In this document: piece after piece, positions 25,281-34,149 of the stretch | Layout of the letters: the number at the start of each line of letters is the position of its first letter | Numbering within the stretch: the first letter of the stretch is position 1 | The notes under the pieces: generated by a model | Database searches by the model: none | Seen by the model: the letters and a program-made list of their open reading frames with translations, nothing else | Told to the model about the DNA's origin: nothing | Translations under genes and position numbers: made by a program | Assembly: GCF_029868855.1 (NCBI RefSeq) | Contig: NZ_JARWOV010000189.1 | Coordinates: 1-60,979, forward strand | Source: Nocardia carnea | GTDB lineage: Bacteria > Actinomycetota > Actinomycetes > Mycobacteriales > Mycobacteriaceae | Length of the DNA: 60,979 nt | Direction of reading: 5' to 3'

Positions 25281-25460
25281 TACGGTCCACCTCGCTCGTC
25301 TGCGCCGGCATCGGGATACCGGACTCGGTTCGACCCCGTGACCGTACCTGCCGTTCCGGCCATCTCCGGCGGCTACTCACCCCGGCAGGGTCGACGCTGA
25401 GGAGCAGGCCACCGCCGTGGGCGCTGCCGTGACCCGCGCGGGACCCGGTCCGGTGTCGAA

Positions 25461-25862
25461 CTATTTCGATATCTCCCTCTCGCCGATCACCTCGACCCGG
25501 AGGAATTCCGGCGCCTTGATCACCCGGCGCACCATGAACCGGATGAACGGCGGCATATCACCGGCGGCTTCGTCCCGGTAGACGCGCGGCGAGCCGATCA
25601 CACAGCGCCGTCGCCGCGATTCCAGTTCGCCACCGCCCGCGGCGAGAACGTTACGCACCCAGTCCGATTCGGCGCCGTAGGTCAACGCGATCACGTACCC
25701 GCCGTCGCGCCGGAAGGCCCACAGCGGGGTCCGGAATATCCGGCCGGAGCGGCGTCCGCGATGGACGACAATCGCCCAGCCCGGTGCCCACGGTGCGATG
25801 AACCGCGTAATCCGATTCAGACCGGCCTTGTTCACGCGAGCGATCCATCGGGGCGCGGGCAT
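25461..25862 (-). CDS. Deazaflavin-type nitroreductase family protein
   Basis: This is a 133-residue split-barrel protein. GWAIVVHRGRRSGRIFRTPLWAFRRDGGYVIALTYG and SDWVRNVLAAGGGEL match the F420-dependent nitroreductase (Ddn/DUF385) family of actinobacteria. Members reduce quinones, nitro groups or other substrates with reduced F420, or simply bind cofactor. ATG 25862 is preferred to GTG 25871 because AAGGGAGG sits about 9 bases before it and would overlap the other start. Confidence 0.82.
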   Translation of the reverse strand: MPAPRWIARVNKAGLNRITRFIAPWAPGWAIVVHRGRRSGRIFRTPLWAFRRDGGYVIALTYGAESDWVRNVLAAGGGELESRRRRCVIGSPRVYRDEAAGDMPPFIRFMVRRVIKAPEFLRVEVIGEREISK

Positions 25863-26046
25863 CCGGAACACCTCCCTTCACTCGGGGTCACCGGTTCCTG
25901 CGTTACACACCTGCGGAGACAGTGCGGAGCGCGGCGATACCCGGCATTTTCGTTCGGTCCGGCAGGTCGGCGAGCCCTTGTCCGAGAGACAGCGTGGGCG
26001 GTTTCTCCGAACTCGCCGCACCGGTTCCCCGCGCCGGGAATTACCG

Positions 26047-27177
26047 CTACCTGCGATCCCGACAGTCGAGAACATCGCCGGGCGTGACAGGGGTAAGTCG
26101 ATGCGCCTCGGCCACGGGGTCGTTGGTCACGGTGCCGGAATGGGTGTTGAGACCCTTGGCCAGCGCCGGATCGTCGCGCAGCGCCACACGCCAGCCCTTG
26201 TTCGCGAGGGCGACCACATAGGGAAGGGTCGAATTGGTGAGGGCGTAGGTCGAGGTGTTCGGCACGGCACCGGGCATATTCGCCACGCAGTAGAAGGTCG
26301 AATTGTGCACCGGGAAGGTGGGTTCGGAATGTGTGGTCGGCCGCGAATCCTCGAAGCACCCGCCCTGATCGATGGCGATATCGACCAGTACGGACCCCGG
26401 TTTCATCCGTGCGACCAGGTCGTTGCCGACGAGTTTGGGCGCCGACGCACCCGGGATCAGCACCGCGCCGATCACCAGATCCGCCTGCTCGACCTGCTGT
26501 TCGACGGCCAGGCGGGAAGACGCGAGCCCGTGGACCCGGTTGTGGTAGCGCCAGAACGACATCCGGAGTTTGTCGAGGTCGGTATCGAGCAGCGTGACAT
26601 CGGCGCCCATACCCAGGGCGATATTGGCGGCGTTCTGACCGGCGACCCCCGCGCCGATGATGACCACCCGGGAGTTCGCCACACCCCCGACCCCGCCCAT
26701 CAGCACCCCGCGCCCGCGTTGTGCCTTCAGCAGCGAGTGGGCGCCGACCTGGGGTGCCAGACAGCCCGCGACCTCCGACATCGGGTACAGCAGCGGCAGG
26801 ACGCCCGACGGCAGCTGGACCGTTTCGTAGGCGATCGCGGTGACCCGCCGGTCGAGGAGGGCGTCGGTGAGCGGGCGATCGGCAGCGAGGTGCAGGTAGG
26901 TGAAAAGCACCAGGCCTTCACGCAGCAACGGGTACTCGGCCGCGATCGGTTCCTTCACCTTGAGCACCAGATCGGCCGTAGCCCAGATATCTTCGGCGCG
27001 ATCGACGATCCGCCCGCCGGCGGCGACGTATTCGTCGTCGGTGATGGAGGAGCCGAGACCGGCGTCCTTCTCGATATCGACCCGGTGCCCCTGGCTGGTG
27101 AGCTCGTGTACGCCGATCGGTGTGATGGCGACTCGGTACTCGTGATCCTTGAGTTCCCTGGGCACGCCGATATGCAT
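26047..27177 (-). CDS. ald: Alanine dehydrogenase
   Basis: This is a 376-residue enzyme of the usual length (about 371). It opens MHIGVPRELKDHEYRVAITP, with substrate Arg15 and the Lys in LKVKEP. It has YLHLAADRPLTDALL, the NAD-binding VVIIGAGVAGQNAANIALGMGADVTLLD, and VDIAIDQGGCFEDSRPTTHSEP with the catalytic His in the family pattern. It interconverts alanine and pyruvate plus ammonia. GGAGG precedes the ATG. No aldR regulator adjoins it. Confidence 0.93.
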   Translation of the reverse strand: MHIGVPRELKDHEYRVAITPIGVHELTSQGHRVDIEKDAGLGSSITDDEYVAAGGRIVDRAEDIWATADLVLKVKEPIAAEYPLLREGLVLFTYLHLAADRPLTDALLDRRVTAIAYETVQLPSGVLPLLYPMSEVAGCLAPQVGAHSLLKAQRGRGVLMGGVGGVANSRVVIIGAGVAGQNAANIALGMGADVTLLDTDLDKLRMSFWRYHNRVHGLASSRLAVEQQVEQADLVIGAVLIPGASAPKLVGNDLVARMKPGSVLVDIAIDQGGCFEDSRPTTHSEPTFPVHNSTFYCVANMPGAVPNTSTYALTNSTLPYVVALANKGWRVALRDDPALAKGLNTHSGTVTNDPVAEAHRLTPVTPGDVLDCRDRR

Positions 27178-27278
27178 TGCTCCTCCTACGCGTATACGTC
27201 AGCAGGATTTCCGAGAACTGTCGCGGACGCACTCACGGAATTCGCCGTGGGCCCCGGCAGCGGTGACAACGACGCTGT

Positions 27279-27551
27279 TCACCCGCCGGCGACCGACGGA
27301 ATGATCATGATCTCGCTATCGGCACCTACCGGTGTGTCCTGTCCCTCGAGGGTGCGGCATTCGTCGTCGCCGATGTAGAAGTTCACGTAGCGGCGCAGCT
27401 GACCGCTCTCGTCGCGAAGCCGGCGCTCCAATCCCGGCGAACGCTCGCGCACGGCGTCCAGAACGCTCCGGAGGGTCGCCCCCTCGATATCGAGTTCCTT
27501 CGCACCGCCGACGTAGGTTCGCAGCATGGACGGCAGACGGACGCGGGCCAC
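27279..27551 (-). CDS. MoaD/ThiS-family ubiquitin-like protein ending in Gly-Gly
   Basis: This is a 90-residue beta-grasp protein: VRLPSMLRTYVGGAKELDIEGATLRSVLDAV ... VNFYIGDDECRTLEGQDTPVGADSEIMIIPSVAGG. The free C-terminal Gly-Gly is the mark of sulfur carriers that become thiocarboxylates, or of protein modifiers. It starts at GTG 27551, four bases after the BNR-repeat gene's stop, so the two are one operon. No E1-like MoeB/ThiF or molybdopterin gene is in the window. Its partner protein suggests a role other than molybdopterin synthesis. Confidence 0.82.
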   Translation of the reverse strand: MARVRLPSMLRTYVGGAKELDIEGATLRSVLDAVRERSPGLERRLRDESGQLRRYVNFYIGDDECRTLEGQDTPVGADSEIMIIPSVAGG

Positions 27552-27555
27552 GGCG

Positions 27556-28653
27556 TTATCCGACGACCGCGGCGCGCACGCAGAGTACGTCCGGGAGTTT
27601 GTCGGCGACGAGTTGCCAGTGATCGCCCTCGTCGGCACTGCAGTAGACCTCGCCGTTGCGGGTGCCGAAGTAGATACCCGCCGGGTCGGCGTCGTCGGCG
27701 CACATGGCATCGCGCATGACCGCCGCCCAGAACGGGTCCTGCGGAAGTCCGTCGGTGTGCGCGGACCAGGTATCGCCGCCGTCTTCGCTGCGGTAGACAG
27801 CGCATCGGGCGTCCGGCGGGAAACGGAAGCGCTCCATATCCGCGACCAGCGGGAAGGTGTAGATCACCCCGGAGCGGCGGGGGTGGGCGACGATCGGAAA
27901 TCCGAAGTTGGAGTCGGGTAACCCGCCGTCGATCGACTGCCAGCTCACCCCTTCGTCGGTACTGCGGAACACCCCGCCGTGATTCTGCAGGTACATGGTG
28001 CTCGGCGTATCGGCGTCCACGGCGACCTTGTGCACGCACTGGCCCCATTCCGGCAGTTCACCCGGCATGAAATCCGCTGTGACGCCCTTGTTCGTCGGCT
28101 TCCACGACGTCCCGCCGTCGGTGGTCTGGTAGACGCCTCCGGTAGAGATGGCGACCGCCACCCGCTGGGTATCGGCTGGATGCGGCAGGATCGTATGCAA
28201 TGCCAGCCCACCGCCACCGGGCATCCACTCCGGCCGGTGCGGATGGTCCCACAGGCCGCGGACCAGCTCGAATCTCCGTCCGCCGTCGGTGGAACGGAAC
28301 AGCGCGGCCGGTTCGGCACCCGCGTACACCACATCCGGTTCCGCCGCGGTTGCGGGCGCGATCTGCCATACGCCCTGCAGGGCGGCTCCGGTGTCCTCCG
28401 GGAAGGCAAGGGGTGCGTCGTCGGGTTCGCTCCAGGTGGTGCCGAGGTCGTCGCTCACCACCATCGTCGGTCCGAAATGACTGTCCAGCACGCCCGCCAG
28501 CAGGCGCGGGGTCGACCGCCGGGTATCGATCGCCAAAGCCTTCACATCGGCCACGGCGAACTGGGGCTCACTAACCTCCCAGTTCGACCGGCCGTCCTTG
28601 CTGCGCGCCAGGAACAGCCCCTTGCGCGTCCCGATTCCGAGCAGTACGTCCAT
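27556..28653 (-). CDS. BNR/Asp-box beta-propeller protein (sialidase-like fold)
   Basis: This is a 365-residue protein made of Asp-box repeats: SDDLGTTW, STDGGRRF, TTDGGTSW, STDEGVSW, SEDGGDTW and SADEGDHW, six in all, as in a six- or seven-blade propeller. There is no signal peptide, so it is cytoplasmic, unlike true sialidases. The catalytic Arg triad of sialidases is not evident. ATG 28653 is chosen for GGGAGG 6 bases upstream. It is coupled to the MoaD-like gene; this pairing recurs in actinobacteria and the function is not established. Confidence 0.8.
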   Translation of the reverse strand: MDVLLGIGTRKGLFLARSKDGRSNWEVSEPQFAVADVKALAIDTRRSTPRLLAGVLDSHFGPTMVVSDDLGTTWSEPDDAPLAFPEDTGAALQGVWQIAPATAAEPDVVYAGAEPAALFRSTDGGRRFELVRGLWDHPHRPEWMPGGGGLALHTILPHPADTQRVAVAISTGGVYQTTDGGTSWKPTNKGVTADFMPGELPEWGQCVHKVAVDADTPSTMYLQNHGGVFRSTDEGVSWQSIDGGLPDSNFGFPIVAHPRRSGVIYTFPLVADMERFRFPPDARCAVYRSEDGGDTWSAHTDGLPQDPFWAAVMRDAMCADDADPAGIYFGTRNGEVYCSADEGDHWQLVADKLPDVLCVRAAVVG

Positions 28654-28741
28654 CACGTACCTCCCTGTCGTCACCGTCACGCCGGCGCGTGTGAGCGTAC
28701 TCCGCGGGGCCGACAGGTTCCGGCAGAACAGAACGCCGGGG

Positions 28742-28788
28742 CGCGCCGGGGTGCGATCACACAGGATGATCGCACGGGCTCCGGCGCG
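28742..28788 (-). terminator. Large two-tier hairpin after the amino acid dehydrogenase
   Basis: The inner stem is GTGCGATCA (28751-28759) with TGATCGCAC (28767-28775). The outer stem is CGCGCCGG (28742-28749) with CCGGCGCG (28781-28788). Together they make an interrupted 17-bp stem just past the end of the minus-strand dehydrogenase. There is no T-tract. A terminator or mRNA end-stabiliser is likely. Confidence 0.6.
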
Positions 28789-28819
28789 ACCCCGACGCCT
28801 CGGCGGGCCGGCGCCGCGC

Positions 28820-30082
28820 TCAGGGGATGACTACGGGACCGGACACAGCGGACGGCTCCGGCTCGTCGGCCGACCGGTGGCCCGCCTCACGCGGAGTGAC
28901 ACCTTCCTCGGCCCACGCGGCCAGCAACTGCGCAACCTTGCCGTGCATCGTGGTCCGCAGCCGGTCGAAGGAGTTCTCCGGGTTGTCGTCGACCTCGCCG
29001 AGCAGCAGCCACCATGCCCAGGCCACGGCCCCGGCGTTTGCGACGAAATCCGGAAGCACCGGGACCCCGCGGGCGGCGAGCATGGCCTCCGCCTCCGGGG
29101 TGGTCGCCGCATTGGCGGCCTCCACGATGACGCGGGCCCGGATATCGAAGGAGTTGTCCGGTGTGATCGCGTAGGAGATCGCCGCCGGAACGAGGATATC
29201 CACCTCGGCGGAGAGCACGGCGGCGCGCGGGAGCTGTTCGACCCCCTCGGGCAGGCGGGTGCGGTCGACCTCACCGAAACCGTCGCGCAGATCCAGCAGC
29301 GCCGGGATATCCAGCCCGTCCGCGCAGTACAGCGCGCCGGCGGCATCGGCCACGGTGGTGACCTTCATTCCGGCTTCGTGCAGGTAATAGGCTGCGGACC
29401 CGCCCATGGTGCCGATGCCCTGGATCGCGACCGTCGTCTCGGCGGGCGCCCGGCCCCGCCACACCGCGGCGGCAAGGCAGGCGTGCGCGACCCCGTAGCC
29501 GCCGATCACATCGCCCAGCAGGAATCCGCCCTCCACTGCCGCGTTCAGTCCGTTGCGGACCCGCTCCAGGGTCGCGGCCGGGTCGGCGGCGCGGCTGATC
29601 GCGGCGTGGTAGCTCTGTCCCAGGCCGAGCTTCTCGAACACCTCGTCGATCAGGTGCTGCGGGACCCCGAGATCCTCCGCCGTCACCCAGTGCGCGTCGA
29701 GCCACGGGCGCATGGCCTCGCAGAACCGCTCGAGCACACCCACCGCCCGCGGGTCCTTCGGGTCGAAATCGATACCGCCCTTGGCCCCGCCGACCGGCAG
29801 ATCGAAGGTGGCGGTCTTATCGGCCATCCCGCGAGCCAGGTCCTCCACCTCCCGTAGGGTGCACCCGGCCCGCATTCGGGTACCGCCGGTGGCCAGGCCG
29901 GCGCGCAGAGTGTGTACGACGAGGTAGCCGACAGCGCCTGTCAGCGAATCCGTCCACTGCAGCCGCATATACGGTTCGGTACGGCGAACCGGTGGCGCTA
30001 CGGCCGGAGCCGCGGAAATGTCCGGAAAGGTTTGCGCGGTCATGTGCGGGGTACTTCCCATAGGGTTGTCGATCGCCGTCAC
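28820..30082 (-). CDS. Glu/Leu/Phe/Val dehydrogenase family enzyme
   Basis: This 420-residue NAD(P)-dependent amino acid dehydrogenase has the family signature around VGGAKGGIDFDPKD, with the catalytic Lys, the VTAEDLGVP segment, the Rossmann part VAIQGIGTMGGSAAYYLHEAGMKVTTVAD and the VEAANAATTPEAEAML stretch. It deaminates an amino acid to its 2-oxo acid and ammonia; glutamate and branched-chain substrates are both possible. GTG 30082 is chosen because AGGAGG lies 9 bases upstream. A divergent LysR gene is its likely regulator. Confidence 0.88.
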   Translation of the reverse strand: MTAIDNPMGSTPHMTAQTFPDISAAPAVAPPVRRTEPYMRLQWTDSLTGAVGYLVVHTLRAGLATGGTRMRAGCTLREVEDLARGMADKTATFDLPVGGAKGGIDFDPKDPRAVGVLERFCEAMRPWLDAHWVTAEDLGVPQHLIDEVFEKLGLGQSYHAAISRAADPAATLERVRNGLNAAVEGGFLLGDVIGGYGVAHACLAAAVWRGRAPAETTVAIQGIGTMGGSAAYYLHEAGMKVTTVADAAGALYCADGLDIPALLDLRDGFGEVDRTRLPEGVEQLPRAAVLSAEVDILVPAAISYAITPDNSFDIRARVIVEAANAATTPEAEAMLAARGVPVLPDFVANAGAVAWAWWLLLGEVDDNPENSFDRLRTTMHGKVAQLLAAWAEEGVTPREAGHRSADEPEPSAVSGPVVIP

Positions 30083-30255
30083 GATGAACCACCTCCTCTT
30101 CGTGCTCGGCCGTCGCCACCGCATGCGGCAGCGCCGGCGCGCGAATGTTCCGTCCGGACTTCTTCGTCCCCCGGCCACGACGTGTGCCCGATCCCCTAAC
30201 TGTGCGGTCGCACCTGCTGGTGCGTCTATTTACGGTTGGTTCACGGCGTTGTTCA

Positions 30256-30272
30256 GCGTTGCTGCACAACGC
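30256..30272. promoter_or_regulatory. Perfect dyad upstream of the LysR gene
   Basis: GCGTTG-5-CAACGC is a perfect inverted repeat ending 13 bases before the lysR start, in the 203-bp gap to the divergent dehydrogenase. Its position overlaps where the lysR transcript should begin, so autorepression is likely. The same protein would act on the dehydrogenase from this region. Confidence 0.55.
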
Positions 30273-30285
30273 TTAGGCTCGTTGT

Positions 30286-31278
30286 ATGGATTTGTCGATC
30301 CCTCGCCTGCGGATGTTGCGCGAGCTGCATCGACGCGGCACGGTCACGGCCGCCGCGACGGCCCTGCACTACACGGCGTCGGCGGTGTCGCAGCAGCTCG
30401 CACAGCTCGAACGGGATGTCGGTACCCGGTTGTTCGAACGGCGTGGCCGCCGCGTGCAGCTCACCGATCTCGGTGTGCTGCTCGCCGAGCACGCCGAGGA
30501 GATCCTGGCCTCGGTCGAACGCGCGACCCAGGCCCTCGAGGACGCCGGCGAATCGGTGACGGCAACATTGACGGCCGGGGTGTGGGCATCGGTGGCTTCC
30601 GGTCTGATGCCCGACGCGCTCACCTCTCTCGCCCGGACCCCCCCCGGGATCTCGTTACGGACGCGGGAGCTCGCTCCGGAAGCGACCGCCGCGGCGGTCC
30701 GCGACGGTGCATTGGATCTGTCTTTCGTCCTCGACTACTCCAACTACCCGATGCCCTGGGATCGCGGCCTCCAGCGCGCGGTGATCGCGGTCGAGCGGAT
30801 CCATGCCGCCGTCCCGTCGGGGGCGGTGCCCGGGGCCAGCGTGACACTCGCCGAGCTGACCGAGCATCCGTGGATCCTGGCGCCGGCCCGCTCACATTTC
30901 GGGCAGGCGGCGCGGCTGGCGTTCCAATCGGCGGGGGTCGCACCGCGGATCGACCACGAGGTGGAGGAGCAGGCGACCGCGATGGCGATGGTCGCCGCCG
31001 GGCTGGGTGTGACGCTGGTGTCGGATCTGGGCCTGGCCCTGCGACCGCCGGGTGTGGACATCATCGCGCTCGGTGACATCGTCACCCGCACCGTCTCGCT
31101 GGCCTACCGCACCAATTCGGCCCGCCGGGCCGCGCTGCTGCTCGTGGTGGACGCGATCCGGACCGCCGCCGCGGAGAAGGGCCTCGGCGCCGATACCGTA
31201 CTTCCTTCCCCTGCCGTCACGGAGTCGCCGGCACCGCCGGCCCACGAGGTGAACGGCCGGAGCCTCGGACTCGGCTGA
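30286..31278 (+). CDS. LysR-family transcriptional regulator
   Basis: This is a 330-residue protein. Its winged helix-turn-helix (about 1-62) reads RLRMLRELHRRGTVTAAATALHYTASAVSQQLAQLERDVGTRLFERRGRRVQLTDLG. The substrate-binding domain (about 90-300) has DLSFVLDYSNYP and GLGVTLVSDLGLALRPPGV. This branch (ArgP/IlvR-like divergent forms) commonly controls amino acid genes. It is head to head with the amino acid dehydrogenase, so that is the probable target. No Shine-Dalgarno sequence is evident, so the transcript may be leaderless or nearly so. Confidence 0.9.
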   Translation: MDLSIPRLRMLRELHRRGTVTAAATALHYTASAVSQQLAQLERDVGTRLFERRGRRVQLTDLGVLLAEHAEEILASVERATQALEDAGESVTATLTAGVWASVASGLMPDALTSLARTPPGISLRTRELAPEATAAAVRDGALDLSFVLDYSNYPMPWDRGLQRAVIAVERIHAAVPSGAVPGASVTLAELTEHPWILAPARSHFGQAARLAFQSAGVAPRIDHEVEEQATAMAMVAAGLGVTLVSDLGLALRPPGVDIIALGDIVTRTVSLAYRTNSARRAALLLVVDAIRTAAAEKGLGADTVLPSPAVTESPAPPAHEVNGRSLGLG

Positions 31279-31383
31279 CCAGGATCGGAGTATCTCCCGC
31301 GCCGCACACGGCCGAACGCCGGCCGTCACCGTGCCGCGCGGGTGCTGCTCGAACGGCACGGATCGTTGCGGCAGACTGTCCTG

Positions 31384-31941
31384 ATGGCACGTTCCGCTGC
31401 GTACCGCCCCACCCCGGCCGAGCTGGCCGCCGCCGAAGGCAGAACCGTTCCCGATGTACTCGCGCCGGACCTGCGGGTGCTGTTCTGTGGTATCAATCCG
31501 GGGCTGTGGTCGGGGGCGACGGGTCACCATTTCGCCCGGCCCGGTAACCGTTTCTGGCCCGCGCTGTTCCGTTCGGGATTCACGCCGCGGCTCTTGCGCC
31601 CCGACGAGGAAGCCGAACTGCTCGGGCTGGGTCTGGGGATCACCAATGTCGTGCCGCGCACGACAGCGAAGGCTGCGGAACTGACCACGCAGGAATTGCG
31701 CGACGGGGGTCAGTCCCTCGCCCACCGGGTGCGCGAATACCGTCCGCGGGTCCTCGCGGTTCTGGGTCTGGGGGCTTATCGCACGGCGTTCGGCCGGCCA
31801 CGGACCACTGTGGGCCGGCAGCCGGACGCGCTCGGTGGAACCGAGGTCTGGGTGTTGCCGAATCCGAGTGGCCTCAACGCGCACTACACCTTGGACGCGT
31901 TGGCCGCCGAATTCCGTACGCTGCGCGCGGCGCTGGAATAG
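31384..31941 (+). CDS. mug: G/U mismatch-specific DNA glycosylase
   Basis: This 185-residue uracil-DNA glycosylase superfamily member has motif 1 LFCGINPGLWSGATGHHFARPGNRFWPAL and motif 2 VWVLPNPSGLNAHYT, both typical of Mug/TDG. The NPG.W pocket with Asn rather than Asp marks the Mug class. It removes uracil or ethenocytosine mispaired with guanine in base excision repair. ATG 31384 is chosen so the protein starts just ahead of the conserved TPAEL segment. Confidence 0.88.
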   Translation: MARSAAYRPTPAELAAAEGRTVPDVLAPDLRVLFCGINPGLWSGATGHHFARPGNRFWPALFRSGFTPRLLRPDEEAELLGLGLGITNVVPRTTAKAAELTTQELRDGGQSLAHRVREYRPRVLAVLGLGAYRTAFGRPRTTVGRQPDALGGTEVWVLPNPSGLNAHYTLDALAAEFRTLRAALE

Positions 31942-32132
31942 GCGGTCCGGCGGAGACACCGAGAAGGCCGGTGGCCGCTGCACTACTGAGGTCGCAGACG
32001 GGCGCTCGATCCTTGCGAGGGACTTTGCGGCGCCGGGCCGCGACCGTGGTTCGCCACGATGCCGGGGCGGGGCGTTCGTCGGTCGTCCCAATACCCGGAC
32101 TACGGAACCGAACCCGTGCGAAACTCACTTCC

Positions 32133-33209
32133 GTGAAGTGGAACACCGTTTCCGGCCCATCGGGCCGGGCGGCACGATCCCGTCGGACCCGGTGGCACCC
32201 GCCGATTCGTTCGCTCGGAATCACCGCCGCGATCATGGCAATGCTCGGACCGTTCACGCTGTTCGCAGGCGTCGCGAGCGCAGAAGACGTTTCCGCCGCT
32301 CCCTCGCCGGGATGCACAGCCGCACCGGCCGCGGCCGCACCCGGCCGTACACTCCAGCACTTCGCGACCGATGTCCGGGCCGGGACCTATATCCGGGATA
32401 TCCCGGCCGCGCCGGGGCCCCGCCCGGTCGTGCTCGACCTGCACGGCTATCTGGAGCCCGCGGTGATCGCCCACGCCTCCAGCGGTTTCGGCGACTACGG
32501 TGCCGCCCGGGGATTCGTCACCGTCACACCACAACTCGCGCAGTCCGGGCCGCCGCGCTGGAATTTCGAACCGCACAGCGCAGATATGGATTGGCTCGCC
32601 GGGCTCATCGACCATATCGGCGCGACCCTGTGTGTCGACACCCGGCGTATCTTCGTCAGCGGGCTGTCCATGGGCGCGTTCACCACCTCGTCGCTGGCCT
32701 GCCATCTGTCCGACCGGATAGCGGCCATCGCGCCGGTCGCGGGAGTACAGGATTTCGCCTGGTGCAAAACCTCCCGGCCGATACCGGTCATCGCGTTCCA
32801 CGGCACCACGGACCCGATCGTCGCCTACACCGGCGGCCCGGGGCCCAACGCCCGATTGCTTCCCTCCCCCGACGGCACCGGTTCCTCCGTGGGCACCGAA
32901 CGCAAAGGGCCCACGGTCAACGGACCGGGCCCCGCGAGTGTCCCGGAGAGCGTCGCCGGGTGGGCACGGCGCAACGGCTGCGACACGGCACCGGCTCGGG
33001 AGCAGATAACACCCGACGTCTACCGCGAGAGCTATCCCTGCCCCGCGGGCGCCGACGTCGAGTTGTACTCCATCCAGGGCGGCGGACACGTCTGGCCCGG
33101 AAACACCACGGTCCCGTTTCCGGAGGTCTTCGTCGGCAGCAACACCACCTCGATCGACGCCACCCAGCTGATCTGGGACTTCTTCCGAGCCCATCCGCTA
33201 CCGGAGTGA
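32133..33209 (+). CDS. Secreted PHB-depolymerase-like esterase (LpqC-type)
   Basis: This is a 358-residue protein. It has an N-terminal signal peptide with basic SRRTRWHP, hydrophobic SLGITAAIMAMLGPFTLFAG and the cleavage area VASA-ED. The alpha/beta hydrolase of the PHB depolymerase/feruloyl esterase type shows VVLDLHGY, the nucleophile elbow GLSMGA, Asp in HGTTDPIV and His in GGGHVWPG. Substrates of the family are polyesters or aromatic esters outside the cell. GTG 32133 lies just before the signal peptide; sequence upstream in frame is not protein-like. Confidence 0.85.
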   Translation: MKWNTVSGPSGRAARSRRTRWHPPIRSLGITAAIMAMLGPFTLFAGVASAEDVSAAPSPGCTAAPAAAAPGRTLQHFATDVRAGTYIRDIPAAPGPRPVVLDLHGYLEPAVIAHASSGFGDYGAARGFVTVTPQLAQSGPPRWNFEPHSADMDWLAGLIDHIGATLCVDTRRIFVSGLSMGAFTTSSLACHLSDRIAAIAPVAGVQDFAWCKTSRPIPVIAFHGTTDPIVAYTGGPGPNARLLPSPDGTGSSVGTERKGPTVNGPGPASVPESVAGWARRNGCDTAPAREQITPDVYRESYPCPAGADVELYSIQGGGHVWPGNTTVPFPEVFVGSNTTSIDATQLIWDFFRAHPLPE

Positions 33210-33297
33210 ACCGGCGCGGCGGAACCGATCGGCGGCCGCGCCCGGCGAGGGTCGCTGTGCCTCCGCGCCGCCGAATCGGGCCGCCGGTCGCCTCGTC

Positions 33298-34050
33298 TCA
33301 GAACTTGCCGGTGTGGTGTTCGATGCGGTGCCCGAGACGCGTGGCGAATTCGGTGATGAAGTTCTCGGTGAGGGGTGGCCAGCCCCAGAAGTCGAAGGCG
33401 AGGGCGCCGAGGGCGAAACCGTCGTCCCATTGCCAGGTGGTGATCGAGCTCGATGCGGAGCAGGAGGCACAGGTCGCGGCGCCGGTGCCCGTTTGTTTCC
33501 AGGCATCGATCGCGTCCGAGAAGGGTTGCCATACCACGGGATCGGCATCCCATTCTCGCGGATAGTCGATGATCACGGTGGTGGCCCCACATCGTGGGCA
33601 TACCGCGGACGCCGGTGCTATGCCACCCTGTCCGGCGTAGTGGTCGTGGCGGCCGACGACGACGGCGACCGGGGCGGGAATCCAGTCGGCGCCCCAATCC
33701 TCGGTGATCTGCGGCCAATCGGGGCCCGGCAGATAGCCTTCGTCGACTTGGAGGCTGTACATCGCGTCGCGCGAGGTCTCCCGGAGCAGCCAGCGCCGCG
33801 ACACCATCCAGTCGATCATGTGCTCGGCCAGCTCACTCGCGTCGGCCGCAGCCACCTCGAGGTCGACAAGTCGTTCGAAGAAGTCACCCACACCCGCATC
33901 CTGACACAGCGCACCGACACCAGTGCCCGAGCCGGCCGGTCGTCGAATCACCGTGATCCGATTCGGCATGGTCGGCCCATCCGAGCCGGTCTCGGCGCCG
34001 ATCGCCGCGGTGAGATGTGCGTCGACCCCTTCGCGGTAGCGGGTGGACAC
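33298..34050 (-). CDS. Hypothetical protein with a zinc ribbon
   Basis: This is a protein of about 250 residues and unknown function. Two Cys pairs, CPRCG and CASC, set about 45 residues apart, look like a zinc-binding site. The rest is acidic and Trp-rich (DWGADWIPAP, DFWGWPPLTENFI). It has no signal peptide or membrane segment. GTG 34050 lies 9 bases from AGGGAG and is preferred to an ATG at 34059 that overlaps that sequence; ATG 33969 is also possible. It converges on the esterase and its neighbour is a transporter operon, so context gives no clue. Confidence 0.6.
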   Translation of the reverse strand: MSTRYREGVDAHLTAAIGAETGSDGPTMPNRITVIRRPAGSGTGVGALCQDAGVGDFFERLVDLEVAAADASELAEHMIDWMVSRRWLLRETSRDAMYSLQVDEGYLPGPDWPQITEDWGADWIPAPVAVVVGRHDHYAGQGGIAPASAVCPRCGATTVIIDYPREWDADPVVWQPFSDAIDAWKQTGTGAATCASCSASSSITTWQWDDGFALGALAFDFWGWPPLTENFITEFATRLGHRIEHHTGKF

Positions 34051-34149
34051 GGCCGACATCTCCCTGTCTGCCCGATTCGGTGCTCGGAGTCGATGTCGCC
34101 CGGGTCGCCGGGCTCCTGAAACCAGCGCACGACGGGCCGGCCGATGCCG

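Noticed and set aside
27556..28653. Annotation of the BNR protein as a sialidase
   Set aside because: Asp boxes show only the propeller fold; no signal peptide and no evident catalytic Arg triad.
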